From assembly GCA_030041225.1 (NCBI GenBank), contig JASHOG010000056.1, forward strand, positions 1 through 50,936: a DNA stretch of 50,936 nucleotides. Direction: 5' to 3'. Source of the DNA: Vulcanimicrobiota bacterium. Its GTDB lineage: Bacteria; Vulcanimicrobiota; Vulcanimicrobiia; Vulcanimicrobiales; Vulcanimicrobiaceae. The position numbers and the translations under genes were made by a program. The notes beneath the pieces were generated by a model that was not told where the DNA came from, searched no databases, and saw only the letters and a program-made list of their open reading frames with translations. Positions 13,533 through 22,059 of the stretch are shown here, piece by piece (positions within the stretch are counted from its first letter, which is position 1; the number at the start of each line of letters is the position of its first letter).

Positions 13533-14498
13533 TTATTCATAGAGAGCGAAGCCGGCGCCTTCGACCGCATACGCGACGCGATCCCTGCCCGAGCGCTTTG
13601 CGAGATACATCGCAGCGTCGGCCGCTTCGAGCAGCGCGGCCGCGTCGTGGGCGTCGAACGGGAAGGCTGCCACGCCAACCGACGCGGTGAGGTGCACCGG
13701 GAGGCCGAAATCAGCGACGCGCACGGCGTCGCAGAAGCGGCGGGCGCGCTCGATCGCCTGCACCTTCTGCGATCCGCGCACCAACATACAGAACTCGTCG
13801 CCGCCCTTCCGCCCGATGGCGTCGCACTCGGGCACGGCATGTGCGCGCAGCAGCGACGCCATGCGCTGCAAGACGACGTCGCCCGCAGCATGACCGTACT
13901 CATCGTTGATCGACTTGAAGCGATCGGTGTCGACGAACCAGAGCGAGATGACCGCTCCGCCGGCGTCTGCGACGAGCTCGTAGAGCATGCGCCGAAAGGC
14001 GCGCGGCGTTAGCACGCCCGTCAGGGCATCGAAGGTCGCTTCGTTGCGATCCGCCTCGCGCTCGAGCGCGAGTAGGTACGGCTCCGTTGCAACGCGCACC
14101 ACCCGAGCGATCCCCTCGGGCTTCGCGAGACGCCTTGCAGCACTCGTCGCTGCGTACCACACGCCGCACACGCGCCGCTCGGAGACCATCGGCACGGCGA
14201 GCGCCGCGCGATCGGAGGGTATGACACGACGCTCTCCGCGCTCGAGCGCCACCGGCGCGGCGATGAGCGCGGCGCGGGCGGGCAGCGCTATAGACTCACA
14301 CGCGATGCGTAGCTCCCGAAAATGCTCGGTCCGGGCACCGCACGCGAAGCGGCATGAGAGTTCCGAACCGTTGCTGGTGAAAAAGAGCACCGCGTCGACG
14401 GCGGGCTCCGCTGCGCGTGTTGCAACGTCGAGCGCAACGAGAACCGCGTCACTCGAGCGGCGCGCGGCGGAAACGAAGAGCGAGAAGACCTCCTCCAC
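13533..14498 (-). CDS. GAF-like plus GGDEF diguanylate cyclase
   Basis: Predicted to make cyclic di-GMP from two GTP. 321 residues, no signal peptide or membrane segment. Residues about 1-145 look like a GAF-type sensor domain (DAVLFFTSNGSELSCRF ... AVPMVSERRVCGVWY). A short helix (YLLALEREADRNEATFD) links it to the cyclase domain DALTGVLTPRAF ... FVDTDRFKSINDEYGHAAGD ... RKGGDEF. The GGDEF signature (232-236) is intact, so it is likely active. The inhibitory I-site RxxD five residues upstream is absent (P223-E-C-D226), so product feedback inhibition is not expected. The ligand of the GAF-like domain is unknown. Confidence 0.88.
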   Translation of the reverse strand: MEEVFSLFVSAARRSSDAVLVALDVATRAAEPAVDAVLFFTSNGSELSCRFACGARTEHFRELRIACESIALPARAALIAAPVALERGERRVIPSDRAALAVPMVSERRVCGVWYAATSAARRLAKPEGIARVVRVATEPYLLALEREADRNEATFDALTGVLTPRAFRRMLYELVADAGGAVISLWFVDTDRFKSINDEYGHAAGDVVLQRMASLLRAHAVPECDAIGRKGGDEFCMLVRGSQKVQAIERARRFCDAVRVADFGLPVHLTASVGVAAFPFDAHDAAALLEAADAAMYLAKRSGRDRVAYAVEGAGFALYE

Positions 14499-14539
14499 AC
14501 ATCCGGTCAGTGCCCGTGTGAAGGCGCCCGCAGGACACG

Positions 14540-15160
14540 TTACCTCGCAAGGCCGACGATGCGCCGGCTATACGACCGATCTTCCGCGGCCTGAAGCATG
14601 AACTCGGCGACGTTAGCTCGCGGTATCGTCATCCCCATGAGCGGAAGATGCTGCACGCCAAGGCGATAGGTGGCGGAACGTGGTCTGTTGGTCAATTGAG
14701 GAAGTCGTACGATCGTCCAATCGAGCCCGCTTCCTTGAACGACGGCCTCCATATCGGCGCAGTCGGCAACGTGATGTCTGAGGAACAGTTGCCCAAGCGC
14801 GTACGCCGGAGGTAGCAGGGAGTCGCGAAACAGGAACGCGACGGACAAGATGAGTAAGCGCGTCACGCCTACCTGATCCATGGCGTGCGTCAGCGCGCGC
14901 GCGAACGGGCCGACAAGCCGCTGTTTCCTCCGCGGTTGACGAGGACCGAATGCGGATAACACCGCTTCCTGTCCTGAGATCGCGCGTGCGAGTTGACCGG
15001 CATCCAAGAGGTCGCCCTCGATAATGTCGATGCTTGGCGCAAAAGATTCAAGCCGTCGCGCGGAGCGAACGAGCGCCCGAACGGAGTGCCCACGCTCGAT
15101 GGCCTGCCTAACGATTTCAATCCCCGTGGCGCCTGTGGCGCCGAGTACTACGAGCTTCAT
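14540..15160 (-). CDS. NAD(P)-binding SDR-like protein (NmrA/BVR-B type)
   Basis: 206 residues, atypical short-chain dehydrogenase fold without a recognisable catalytic YxxxK. The Rossmann motif GATGATG lies at residues 7-13 of MKLVVLGATGATGIEIV, followed by ALVRSARRLESF and GDLLDAGQL. The start is set at the ATG at 15160, since the 16-residue extension to 15208 would run into the intergenic dyad. It is divergent from the NmrA-like gene at 15265. A TGTCACA motif faces this gene on the minus strand at 15195-15189, so it may be a second target of the ECF41 sigma factor. Substrate unknown. Confidence 0.8.
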   Translation of the reverse strand: MKLVVLGATGATGIEIVRQAIERGHSVRALVRSARRLESFAPSIDIIEGDLLDAGQLARAISGQEAVLSAFGPRQPRRKQRLVGPFARALTHAMDQVGVTRLLILSVAFLFRDSLLPPAYALGQLFLRHHVADCADMEAVVQGSGLDWTIVRLPQLTNRPRSATYRLGVQHLPLMGMTIPRANVAEFMLQAAEDRSYSRRIVGLAR

Positions 15161-15188
15161 GCGAATGAGATCCGCGCGACCGCGCTGT

Positions 15189-15229
15189 TGTGACAACGGC
15201 CCTGTCACAGCGGACGCGGCCTCTTGGTC
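15189..15229. promoter_or_regulatory. Divergent TGTCACA motifs, candidate ECF41 promoters
   Basis: TGTGACA (15189-15195) and TGTCACA (15203-15209) form an inverted pair with 7 bases between them. TGTCACA is the -35 type reported for ECF41 sigma factors, which pair it with a CGTC -10. On the plus strand GGTC follows at 15226-15229 after a 16-base spacer, a one-mismatch -10, 35 bases before the 15265 start codon. The minus-strand copy has no clear CGTC. A repressor binding the dyad is the alternative. Confidence 0.55.
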
Positions 15230-15264
15230 TTACAGGCGTACACCTCGTCAGTTAAGGAGGAGCA

Positions 15265-16110
15265 ATGAACGTTCTCGTTGTCGGCGCGACCGGGCGAGTT
15301 GGCCGCGAACTGATTCCCCAGCTCTTGCAGAACGGCGCACGCGTTACGGCCGTGACGCGCCGAGCAGGCACGGCCGATCTCCCGGCCGGCGCAGCGGTGC
15401 TGGAGGCAGACGCCTCGGAAACGGTAGGAGCCTTCACCTGGCCGAGCGACGTCGATTCACTCTTTCTCACTCCGCGCGCCGTCGGCGCTGCGCTGGAGAA
15501 CGTGCTACGGCGTGCTCGCGAACGCGAGGTGACGCGTGCCGTTCTCATATCATCTCTTACCGTCGGTTACGGCGGCGGCGAGCCGCGGTTCGTCGAACAA
15601 TTCCGCCGTGCGGAAGATGCGGTCAAGGCCTCAGGCATCGAATGGACGATCGTGAGATGCGCCGACTTCGACGCGAACGCAAGGGTCTGGATCCCACAGG
15701 TTCTCTCATCCAACGTCGTGCACGGCGCATATGGTGAAGCCGCCACCGCATCGATCCACGAGCGCGATATCGCTGCCGTTGCGGCCTTGGCCTTTGCGGA
15801 TAGGCGACACGCGCACGAGACATATACGCTCACCGGCCCCGAGCGTCTCTCACAAAGAGAGAAGGTACGCCTCATCGGAGATGCCATTGGGAAGGAACTC
15901 ACGTGGGACGAGTTGCCGCCCGAAGACGTGCGTCACGCGATGATTGCAGCGGGCGTCCCTCCCGAGATACCGGCGCGGATGCTTGGATACCTCGCAAGCG
16001 CCGCGGACAAGAAGGCCCCCTGCACGCGCACAGTTCGGGAACTGTTGGGACGAGACGCGCTGGCGTTCTCGCAATGGGCGCGCGAGAACGCCGCGGCATT
16101 CCTCGCATGA
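15265..16110 (+). CDS. NmrA-family NAD(P)-binding oxidoreductase/epimerase-like protein
   Basis: 281 residues, cytosolic. Rossmann motif GATGRVG at residues 8-14, a beta-alpha pattern through LFLTPRAVG and AVLISSLTVGYGGG, then WTIVRCADFDANA and a C-terminal helical part (YTLTGPERLSQREKVRLIGDAIGKELTWDELPPE) typical of NmrA-like isoflavone-reductase relatives. An ideal AAGGAGG lies six bases before the ATG. Its stop overlaps the sigma factor start (ATGA). ECF41 sigma factors typically sit beside COE genes (carboxymuconolactone decarboxylase, oxidoreductase, epimerase), and this is the epimerase/oxidoreductase type. It is probably the main gene controlled by that sigma factor. Substrate unknown. 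Confidence 0.85.
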   Translation: MNVLVVGATGRVGRELIPQLLQNGARVTAVTRRAGTADLPAGAAVLEADASETVGAFTWPSDVDSLFLTPRAVGAALENVLRRAREREVTRAVLISSLTVGYGGGEPRFVEQFRRAEDAVKASGIEWTIVRCADFDANARVWIPQVLSSNVVHGAYGEAATASIHERDIAAVAALAFADRRHAHETYTLTGPERLSQREKVRLIGDAIGKELTWDELPPEDVRHAMIAAGVPPEIPARMLGYLASAADKKAPCTRTVRELLGRDALAFSQWARENAAAFLA

Positions 16111-17000
16111 ATCCCGCCGAGCCGGTTCGACTCGCGACGTTTGATCAGCACCGATCGCTGCTGTTTTCGATCGCCTATCGGATGCTGGGTACCGTCAGCG
16201 ACGCCGAAGACATGCTTCAGGAGACGTTCATCCGTTGGCAGGGCTCGAGCGAGCAGGATATCCGAAATCCTCGCGCGTTTCTCGTGACGATCATCACGCG
16301 GTTATGCCTGAAGCACCTTCAGTCTTCGCGCGTCAAGCGTGAACTGTACGTAGGGCAGTGGCTCCCCGAGCCCCTCCTCACCGAGGACGCGAACGATCCG
16401 CTCGGTGTTCTTCGAGTTGACGAGTCGCTCTCGATGGCGCTCCTCGTCCTGCTGGAGCGCTTGACGCCTCCCGAGCGTGCAGTGTTCATATTACGCGAGG
16501 TGTTCGAGTTCGCGTACGCCGACATCGCGGGCGCCCTTGGCCAAACAGAGGAGAACTGCCGGCAGTTGCTTCATCGCGCACGAGAACACGTCGGAACCAT
16601 GCGCCGCCGGTTCGACACCTCAAAGCAACAGCACCGAATGCTGGTGGAGACGTTCATCAAAGCCACGCGCAGCGGTGACATGGAAGCGCTGCTGGCGCTG
16701 CTGTCCAGAGACGTTACGCTGCACAGCGACGGCGGGGGGATCGCGAGAGCCTTGCCAAACACCGTTGAAGGATCAACCAATGTGGCGCGAGCGCTCGTCC
16801 TCGGCATGGCGCATTACGTTCCCCGCGACGTGGTCTTCAGGCCGGCCTTCCTCAACGGCGATCCGGGGATCATCTCATATCTCAACGATCGCCCCTACTC
16901 GGCGGTCGTGCTCGATGTTCGCAACGACGTCATCCAGAACGTCTTTGTGATCACGAATCCCGACAAACTCAGGCATTTCGCTGCACAGCCGCGCCCTTAA
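16107..17000 (+). CDS. ECF41-type RNA polymerase sigma factor with fused SnoaL-like domain (SigJ-like)
   Basis: 297 residues. Region 2 (HRSLLFSIAYRMLGTVSDAEDMLQETFIRW) lies at about 15-45, region 4 (LTPPERAVFILREVFEFAYADIA, then GALGQTEENCRQLLHRAREHV) at about 115-165. It is followed by a SnoaL-like C-terminal domain of about 120 residues. Diagnostic ECF41 motifs are present: DGGG within SDGGGIARALPN, and NPDKL near the end (VFVITNPDKLRHF). In this family the fused domain takes the place of a separate anti-sigma factor and modulates core binding. Start is the ATG at 16107, overlapping the NmrA stop. Three bases separate it from the convergent glmU. The signal sensed is unknown. Confidence 0.93.
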   Translation: MNPAEPVRLATFDQHRSLLFSIAYRMLGTVSDAEDMLQETFIRWQGSSEQDIRNPRAFLVTIITRLCLKHLQSSRVKRELYVGQWLPEPLLTEDANDPLGVLRVDESLSMALLVLLERLTPPERAVFILREVFEFAYADIAGALGQTEENCRQLLHRAREHVGTMRRRFDTSKQQHRMLVETFIKATRSGDMEALLALLSRDVTLHSDGGGIARALPNTVEGSTNVARALVLGMAHYVPRDVVFRPAFLNGDPGIISYLNDRPYSAVVLDVRNDVIQNVFVITNPDKLRHFAAQPRP

Positions 17001-17003
17001 GCT

Positions 17004-18347
17004 CTAGGGCGATTTCTTCGGCAGTGGTCGCGCCGGATTACCGGCGACGCGCTCGCCGTCGCCGACGTTCTTGGTAACGACGGAGCCCGCGCCGGTGAGC
17101 GCGTCGTCGCCGATCTCGAGCGGCGCGACGAGCGAGGAGTTTGAGCCGATGAGCGCGCGCTTGCCGATCTTCGTGCGGTGCTTGCGCTTGCCGTCGAAGT
17201 TGCAGGTAATGGTACCGGCGCCGATGTTCGCCTCCTCACCGATCTCCGCATCACCGATATAGCTCAGGTGGGCGGCCTTCGCCCCTTTGGCGAGCCGCGC
17301 GTTCTTCAGCTCGACGAAGTTGCCGATCCGTACTTCGTTTTCGAGGACCGACTCGCCGCGCACGTGGGCGAAGGGACCGACGTGCACGTCGTCGCCGAGC
17401 CTGCTGTCGAGAATGACGCTCTCGCGTATCTCGGTGCGGTTGCCGATTCGCGCGTTGGAGAGCCGCGTGTTCGGGCCGATCGTGCACCCCTCGCCGATCG
17501 TCGAAAGCCTGCCGATCGACGTGTTCGGATAGATGACCGTATCGCAGCCGATCTCGAGCTCCGGCTCGAGATAGGTGGTTACCGGGTCGATGATCGTCAC
17601 GCCGTCGCGCATGTGCTGCTCGCAGAGACGTATGTTCATCCACGTGCGCGCGTGGGCGAGCGCGATCCGATCATTGACGCCAAGCACATCGAGCATCGGC
17701 GCGTGAGGTGTAGCGTTTATGCGCTCGTCGGCCTTCGACAGCAGCTCGACGATATCGGTGAGATAGTACTCGTGCTGCGCGTTATCGTTCTTGAGCCGTG
17801 CGAGAGCGGTACGAAGCTTCGTCTCGTCGGCAACGTAGATCCCGGCATTTTTTTCCTCGATGTTCAGCTCATCCGGCGTTGCATCACGCACCTCGACGAT
17901 GCGCTCCACGCGTGCGCCCTTGCGGACCACGCGGCCGAAGCTGGGAAGAGCTGGGCCGCAGGAAACCGTGACGAGCGACATCGCGTCGTTGCCGAGTGCC
18001 TCGATGGCAGCAAGAAAAATGTCTGCGGTAACCAGCGGCATGTCGGCGTTCGTGACCAATACCTTGCCGCGGCTGCGCGGCGGGAGCGCCTCCAGCGCAA
18101 CGCGCGTCGCATGTCCGGTGCCGAGCTGCTCCTGCTGAATGACGACCTGAGTATCTGAGAAGGCTTCCATTCCTTCGCGCATCTCGGGAGCGGCGACAAC
18201 GATGATCTCCTCGATGCGCGCCTCGCGCAGCGCTCGGAGCACCCACCAGAGCATCGGGCGTCCGCAGAGCTCGTGAAAGACTTTGGGCCGCGCGCTCTTC
18301 ATGCGCGTGCCTTTCCCGGCTGCGAGGACGACGGCGCGCACCGTCAA
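17004..18347 (-). CDS. glmU: Bifunctional UDP-GlcNAc pyrophosphorylase/glucosamine-1-phosphate acetyltransferase
   Basis: Acetylates glucosamine 1-phosphate and transfers UMP to give UDP-GlcNAc for peptidoglycan and other glycans. 447 residues, family length. The N-terminal uridyltransferase has LAAGKGTRMKSARPKVFHELCG, QEQLGTGHA and VTNADMPLV. The C-terminal left-handed beta helix runs from about 245 (ITIDPVTTYLEPELEIG region) with hexapeptide repeats, and has VELKNARLAKGAKAAHLSYIGDAEIG with the conserved lysines and the catalytic His. Its ATG overlaps the gltX stop (ATGA), so it is translated from the mutase-gltX transcript or an internal promoter. Confidence 0.96.
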   Translation of the reverse strand: MTVRAVVLAAGKGTRMKSARPKVFHELCGRPMLWWVLRALREARIEEIIVVAAPEMREGMEAFSDTQVVIQQEQLGTGHATRVALEALPPRSRGKVLVTNADMPLVTADIFLAAIEALGNDAMSLVTVSCGPALPSFGRVVRKGARVERIVEVRDATPDELNIEEKNAGIYVADETKLRTALARLKNDNAQHEYYLTDIVELLSKADERINATPHAPMLDVLGVNDRIALAHARTWMNIRLCEQHMRDGVTIIDPVTTYLEPELEIGCDTVIYPNTSIGRLSTIGEGCTIGPNTRLSNARIGNRTEIRESVILDSRLGDDVHVGPFAHVRGESVLENEVRIGNFVELKNARLAKGAKAAHLSYIGDAEIGEEANIGAGTITCNFDGKRKHRTKIGKRALIGSNSSLVAPLEIGDDALTGAGSVVTKNVGDGERVAGNPARPLPKKSP

Positions 18348-19825
18348 TGCAGCCTCTCCAGCGCGATCTCGAAGCGGCGCAGCGATTCTTCCTTTCCCAA
18401 AATCTCCATACCGTCGAAGAGCGGCAGCGACGTCGGCTTGCCGGTTACCGCGATATAGAAAGCGCGCACCACGTCTTTCAATGTAAAGCCCATGCTTGCA
18501 GCCGACTTCTTCAAAGCCTCACCGATTGCCGCTTGATTCCACGAAGCGCCGTCCAGCGGCACCAGTGCTTCGATCGCACCTTGCAGCCCGGCGTGGACTT
18601 GCGCTTCCGAGAGCTTCTCGAGTGCCATGTCGTGCCGTGACACGTCGGGGGCTTCCGCGAGAAACTCGACGAGCGGACCGAAATCGGAGAGGACCTCGAT
18701 GCGCTCCATTGCGATGCGTGCGACGTGCTCGCGTTGCTGCGGCGAAATCGCTCGCGGCCACGCATAGCCCCATTCGTCGAGCGACTGCAAAAACTCCGAC
18801 GGCGCCTGCCGCCGTATCCACTGCCCGCTGAGCCAACGCAGCTTCGGGATATCGAAGACGGGCCCGCCGACCGAGATGCGCTCGAGCTCGCAGTGCGCGC
18901 TGAAATACTCGAGCAAGAGCCTCGTGCGCTCCCGCGTTGAGTGGCCGTGTCCGATCAACGCTTGATCGTCGTTGCGAGCGTCGATGAGCGAGCCGAGGAA
19001 ATGGAGCAACGCCTCCGCCGGATAGCCCTGCTCCCGGTAGTAGAGAATGCTCGTCGGATTCTTTCGCTTACTGAGCTTGCTCTTGTCGGGGTTGCGCAGC
19101 AGCGGCAGGTGGCAGAGCTGCGGCGGATTCCAGCCGAAGTAGCGATAGAGCAGCAAGTGCTTGGGCGCCGAGCTGATCCACTCTTCACCGCGGATGACGT
19201 GCGTGATCTCCATCATGTGATCGTCGACGACGTTGGCGAGATGATATGTGGGGAAGCCGTCGGACTTCAAGAGTACTTGCATGTCGACCGTCTTCCACTC
19301 GATCTCGATGCGGCCACGCAGCACATCGTCGAAAACGCACGCGCCTTCCGAAGGAACCTTCAACCGCACGACCGAGGGTATGCCCGCGATCTCTTTCTCC
19401 GTCACCTCCTGCGCCGTCAGCGTCAAGCAGTGACCGTCGTAGTGCGGCGGCTGATGCGCGGCGCGTTGCGCGACGCGCATCTCCTCCAAACGCTCCGCCG
19501 TGCAGAAACACTTGAACGCGTTGCCTTGGGCCAACAGTTGCGCAACGTGCTCCTGATAGCTCTCACCCCGTTCGCTCTGGCGGTACGGCCCGTGCGGGCC
19601 GCCGATGTCGGGTCCTTCATCCCACGACATGCCGAGCCAACGGAGCGATTCGAGGATTGCACCTTCAGATTGCTGCGTGCTGCGCGTTCGGTCGGTGTCC
19701 TCGACGCGTAGTATGAACTGTCCACCGTGTTTGCGCGCGAAGCAGAGGTTGATGAGCGCGACGTACGCGGTACCGACGTGCGGATCACCCGTCGGCGACG
19801 GAGCAACGCGAGTCCTAACGGTCAT
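18344..19825 (-). CDS. gltX: Glutamyl-tRNA synthetase
   Basis: Charges tRNA-Glu in the cytosol; class I synthetase of 493 residues. HIGH-type motif in APSPTGDPHVGTAYVAL, FILRVEDTDRTRS, GEEWISSAPKHLLLYRYFGW, and KMSKS-type motif KLSKRKNPTS; the C-terminal helical anticodon-binding domain follows. The C-terminal cage region is divergent (PSEFLQSLDEWGYAWP). The ATG at 19825 is placed by its match to family N-termini (MTVRTRVAPSPTGDPHVG). The start codon abuts or includes the end of a dispersed repeat copy whose GTCGAAGGA provides the nearest Shine-Dalgarno-like sequence. It lies 13 bases after the mutase B12 subunit, so it is probably co-transcribed. Confidence 0.95.
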   Translation of the reverse strand: MTVRTRVAPSPTGDPHVGTAYVALINLCFARKHGGQFILRVEDTDRTRSTQQSEGAILESLRWLGMSWDEGPDIGGPHGPYRQSERGESYQEHVAQLLAQGNAFKCFCTAERLEEMRVAQRAAHQPPHYDGHCLTLTAQEVTEKEIAGIPSVVRLKVPSEGACVFDDVLRGRIEIEWKTVDMQVLLKSDGFPTYHLANVVDDHMMEITHVIRGEEWISSAPKHLLLYRYFGWNPPQLCHLPLLRNPDKSKLSKRKNPTSILYYREQGYPAEALLHFLGSLIDARNDDQALIGHGHSTRERTRLLLEYFSAHCELERISVGGPVFDIPKLRWLSGQWIRRQAPSEFLQSLDEWGYAWPRAISPQQREHVARIAMERIEVLSDFGPLVEFLAEAPDVSRHDMALEKLSEAQVHAGLQGAIEALVPLDGASWNQAAIGEALKKSAASMGFTLKDVVRAFYIAVTGKPTSLPLFDGMEILGKEESLRRFEIALERLH

Positions 19826-19850
19826 CCTTCGACTCCGCTCAGGATGACAA
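19825..19850. repeat. Short dispersed repeat at the B12 subunit-gltX junction
   Basis: On the minus strand it reads TTGTCATCCTGAGC then GGAGTCGAAGGA, the two ends of the repeat seen at 7382-7914 with the centre missing. Its internal TGA (19841-19839) is the stop codon of the B12-binding subunit. Its far end contributes the A-rich/GGA sequence and at least the first base of the gltX ATG. Confidence 0.75.
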
Positions 19851-20252
19851 TAACGGGCGCTCCTTCTCGCACTCTGCTTTGACGAAGTCCACGATCTCCT
19901 GGAGCGGCGCGCCCGGCGTGAAGATCGCGCGAACGCCCATCTTCTTGAGCGCGACGGCGTCGTCGGGCGGGATCGTTCCGCCGCCGAAAAAGACGACGTC
20001 CTGCGCGCCCTGCGCCTTCAGCTGCTCGAGGACGAGCGGGAAGAGCGTCATGTGCGCGCCCGAGAGAATCGAGAGCCCGATGCCGTCGGCATCTTCTTGG
20101 ATCGCCGTCTGCACGATCTGCTCCGGCGTCTGAAAGAGGCCGGTGTAGATCACTTCCATCCCGGCGTCGCGCAGGGCACGCGCGATCACCTTTGCGCCGC
20201 GGTCGTGGCCGTCGAGACCGGCCTTCGCGACAACGATCCGCAATGGACGCAC
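19839..20252 (-). CDS. Acyl-CoA mutase small (cobalamin-binding) subunit
   Basis: B12-binding domain that carries adenosylcobalamin for the large subunit encoded upstream. 137 residues, close to IcmB (about 136). The base-off motif D14-G-H16-D-R-G19 supplies the axial histidine; [10 protein letters not shown] and [11 protein letters not shown] complete the nucleotide-loop site. The GTG start shares one base with the stop of the 43-aa ORF before it. The last residues (LLSS and stop) come from a dispersed repeat copy. Usually annotated as the C-terminal domain of methylmalonyl-CoA mutase; the large subunit's residues suggest isobutyryl-CoA mutase chemistry instead (icmB-like). Confidence 0.92.
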   Translation of the reverse strand: MRPLRIVVAKAGLDGHDRGAKVIARALRDAGMEVIYTGLFQTPEQIVQTAIQEDADGIGLSILSGAHMTLFPLVLEQLKAQGAQDVVFFGGGTIPPDDAVALKKMGVRAIFTPGAPLQEIVDFVKAECEKERPLLSS

Positions 20253-20383
20253 TAGGATTGCTTTACCTTGTGCTCGTCTCGGCGCTCTCTCGAAAGGCTC
20301 AAGCGTAGCGCTTCCTCAAGCTTGCGCTTCGCCTCCGAGAGCGTGCGGCGAAAGCGATGCCGCTGAATCTCCGTCATCTGCAT
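20252..20383 (-). CDS. 43-residue basic coiled-coil-like ORF between the mutase subunits
   Basis: Reads [20 protein letters not shown] onward to a stop at 20254-20252, rich in Arg, Lys and Glu and likely helical. It begins two bases after the large-subunit stop (ATG at 20383; a second ATG at 20377), and its TAG overlaps the GTG of the B12 subunit by one base. This exact fit is hard to explain as a spacer and suggests a translated gene or at least a coupling ORF. There is no strong Shine-Dalgarno (GGAG lies about 15 bases upstream). No known family recognised. Confidence 0.5.
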   Translation of the reverse strand: MQMTEIQRHRFRRTLSEAKRKLEEALRLSLSRERRDEHKVKQS

Positions 20384-20385
20384 AG

Positions 20386-22026
20386 TCAGAATACGCTCCG
20401 TTCCACATATCGTCCATACACCTCGACCATCGCCTCGACGATCTCGCCCTCCGTGCAGTATGCATTGACGCAGGCGATGAGGTGCGGCATAAGATTATCG
20501 CGCGGGTCGCGGCAGGCACGTTGCAGGCGCTCGAGCGTCGCGCGCGCGACGCTCGTATCGCGATGCTCGCGAACGTGGCGCACCGAATCCGCCTGTTCGC
20601 GCTCCGTCTCTTCGGTAATGCGCAGCAGCTCGATCTCTTGCGTCTCTTCGGGTTTCTCGAAGGCATTGACACCGACGATAATGCGATCGCGCGTCTCGAT
20701 CGAGCGCTGAAAACGGTAGCTCGCTTCGGCGATCTCTTTTTGGAAGAAACCGGACTCGATCGCCGCGACGACGCCGCCGTATTGCTCGATCTGCTCGAAG
20801 TAGGCGTTGGCTTCTCGCTCCATCTCGTCGGTGAGCGACTCGATGAAGTACGAGCCGCCGAGCGGATCGACGACGTTGGTCACGTTTGTCTCGTAGGCGA
20901 GCACTTGCTGCGTGCGAAGCGCGATCTCGACGGCCTTCTCGCTCGGGAGCGCGTGCACTTCGTCCATCGAGTTCGTGTGCAGCGATTGCGTTCCGCCGAG
21001 CACCGCTGCGAGCGCTTCGTAGGCGACGCGCACGATGTTGTTCTCCGGCTGCTGCGCGGTCGCGCTACAGCCGGCGGTCTGGGTGTGAAAGCGCAGCTGC
21101 CACGAGCGCGGATCCTTTGCGCCGTACCGCTCGCGCATGCGCCGCGCGTAGATGCGTCTCGCGGCGCGGAACTTCGCAATCTCTTCGAAGAAGTCGATGT
21201 GCGAGTTGAAGAAGAACGAGAGGCGCGGCGCAAACGAGTCGACGTCCATGCCCGCTTCGATGCACGCTTCGATGTACGCGAAACCGTCGGCGAGCGTAAA
21301 GGCGAGCTCCTGTGCGGCCGTCGACCCGGCCTCGCGAATGTGGTAGCCCGAGATCGAGATCGTGTTCCAGCGCGGCATCTCTTGCGTGCAGAAGCAGATC
21401 ATATCGACGATGATGCGCATGTGCGGGCGCGGTGGGAAGATCCATTCCTTCTGCGCGATGTACTCCTTGAGAATGTCCGCCTGAATCGTGCCGCCGAGCA
21501 CGCGCCGTGATACCCCCTGCCTCTCCGCCGCCGCGACGTACTGCGCGAGCGCGATCGCCGCAGGCCCGTTGATCGTCATCGACGTCGTGACCGCGCCCAT
21601 ATCGATCCCGTCGAAGAGCCGCTCCATGTCGGCAAGCGAGTCGATCGCGACGCCGCAGCGCCCAACCTCGCCGCGCGCCTCCGCGGCGTCGGAGTCAAAG
21701 CCCATCAGCGTCGGCATATCGAACGCGACGGAGAGCCCCGTCTGACCCTGCTGCAAGAGGAACTTGTAGCGCTCGTTTGTTTGCCGCGCGGTGCCGAACC
21801 CGGCGAACTGACGCATCGTCCAGAGGCGGCCGCGATACCCTAGCGGATGCAAGCCGCGCGTGTATGGATAGAGGCCCGGGTACCCGAGGTCGCCCTCGTA
21901 GTCGAGATGCGCGAGGTCTTCGGGCACGTAGAGCGCCTTCAGCGGAACATCGGAGATCGTGCGGTCGACCGCGCCCGAGCCAGGTCCTGTGCGTTCTTTC
22001 GGGGGGCGCTCGATCATCTTCGCCAC
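20386..22026 (-). CDS. B12-dependent acyl-CoA mutase large subunit, isobutyryl-CoA mutase-like residues
   Basis: TIM-barrel catalytic subunit performing a 1,2 carbon-skeleton rearrangement of an acyl-CoA with adenosylcobalamin. 546 residues, ending before any B12 domain, as in IcmA. Seen: [17 protein letters not shown]74-[35 protein letters not shown]192, [34 protein letters not shown]. In methylmalonyl-CoA mutase the positions of F74 and Q192 are Tyr89 and Arg207, the latter holding the substrate carboxylate. Phe/Gln is the isobutyryl-CoA mutase pair, with the same 118-residue spacing. 2-Hydroxyisobutyryl-CoA mutase has Ile/Gln plus an Asp where this protein has Ala101. Butyryl/isobutyryl-CoA or a related neutral substrate is therefore likelier than methylmalonyl-CoA. 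It lies between meaB and the small subunit. Confidence 0.9.
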   Translation of the reverse strand: MAKMIERPPKERTGPGSGAVDRTISDVPLKALYVPEDLAHLDYEGDLGYPGLYPYTRGLHPLGYRGRLWTMRQFAGFGTARQTNERYKFLLQQGQTGLSVAFDMPTLMGFDSDAAEARGEVGRCGVAIDSLADMERLFDGIDMGAVTTSMTINGPAAIALAQYVAAAERQGVSRRVLGGTIQADILKEYIAQKEWIFPPRPHMRIIVDMICFCTQEMPRWNTISISGYHIREAGSTAAQELAFTLADGFAYIEACIEAGMDVDSFAPRLSFFFNSHIDFFEEIAKFRAARRIYARRMRERYGAKDPRSWQLRFHTQTAGCSATAQQPENNIVRVAYEALAAVLGGTQSLHTNSMDEVHALPSEKAVEIALRTQQVLAYETNVTNVVDPLGGSYFIESLTDEMEREANAYFEQIEQYGGVVAAIESGFFQKEIAEASYRFQRSIETRDRIIVGVNAFEKPEETQEIELLRITEETEREQADSVRHVREHRDTSVARATLERLQRACRDPRDNLMPHLIACVNAYCTEGEIVEAMVEVYGRYVERSVF

Positions 22027-22059
22027 AGCCCTGGAACGTTCACGGACCCCTGCCGGAGC

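Noticed and set aside
20386-22026. 2-hydroxyisobutyryl-CoA mutase
   Set aside because: That enzyme has Ile and a nearby Asp at the key positions; here they are Phe74 and Ala101.
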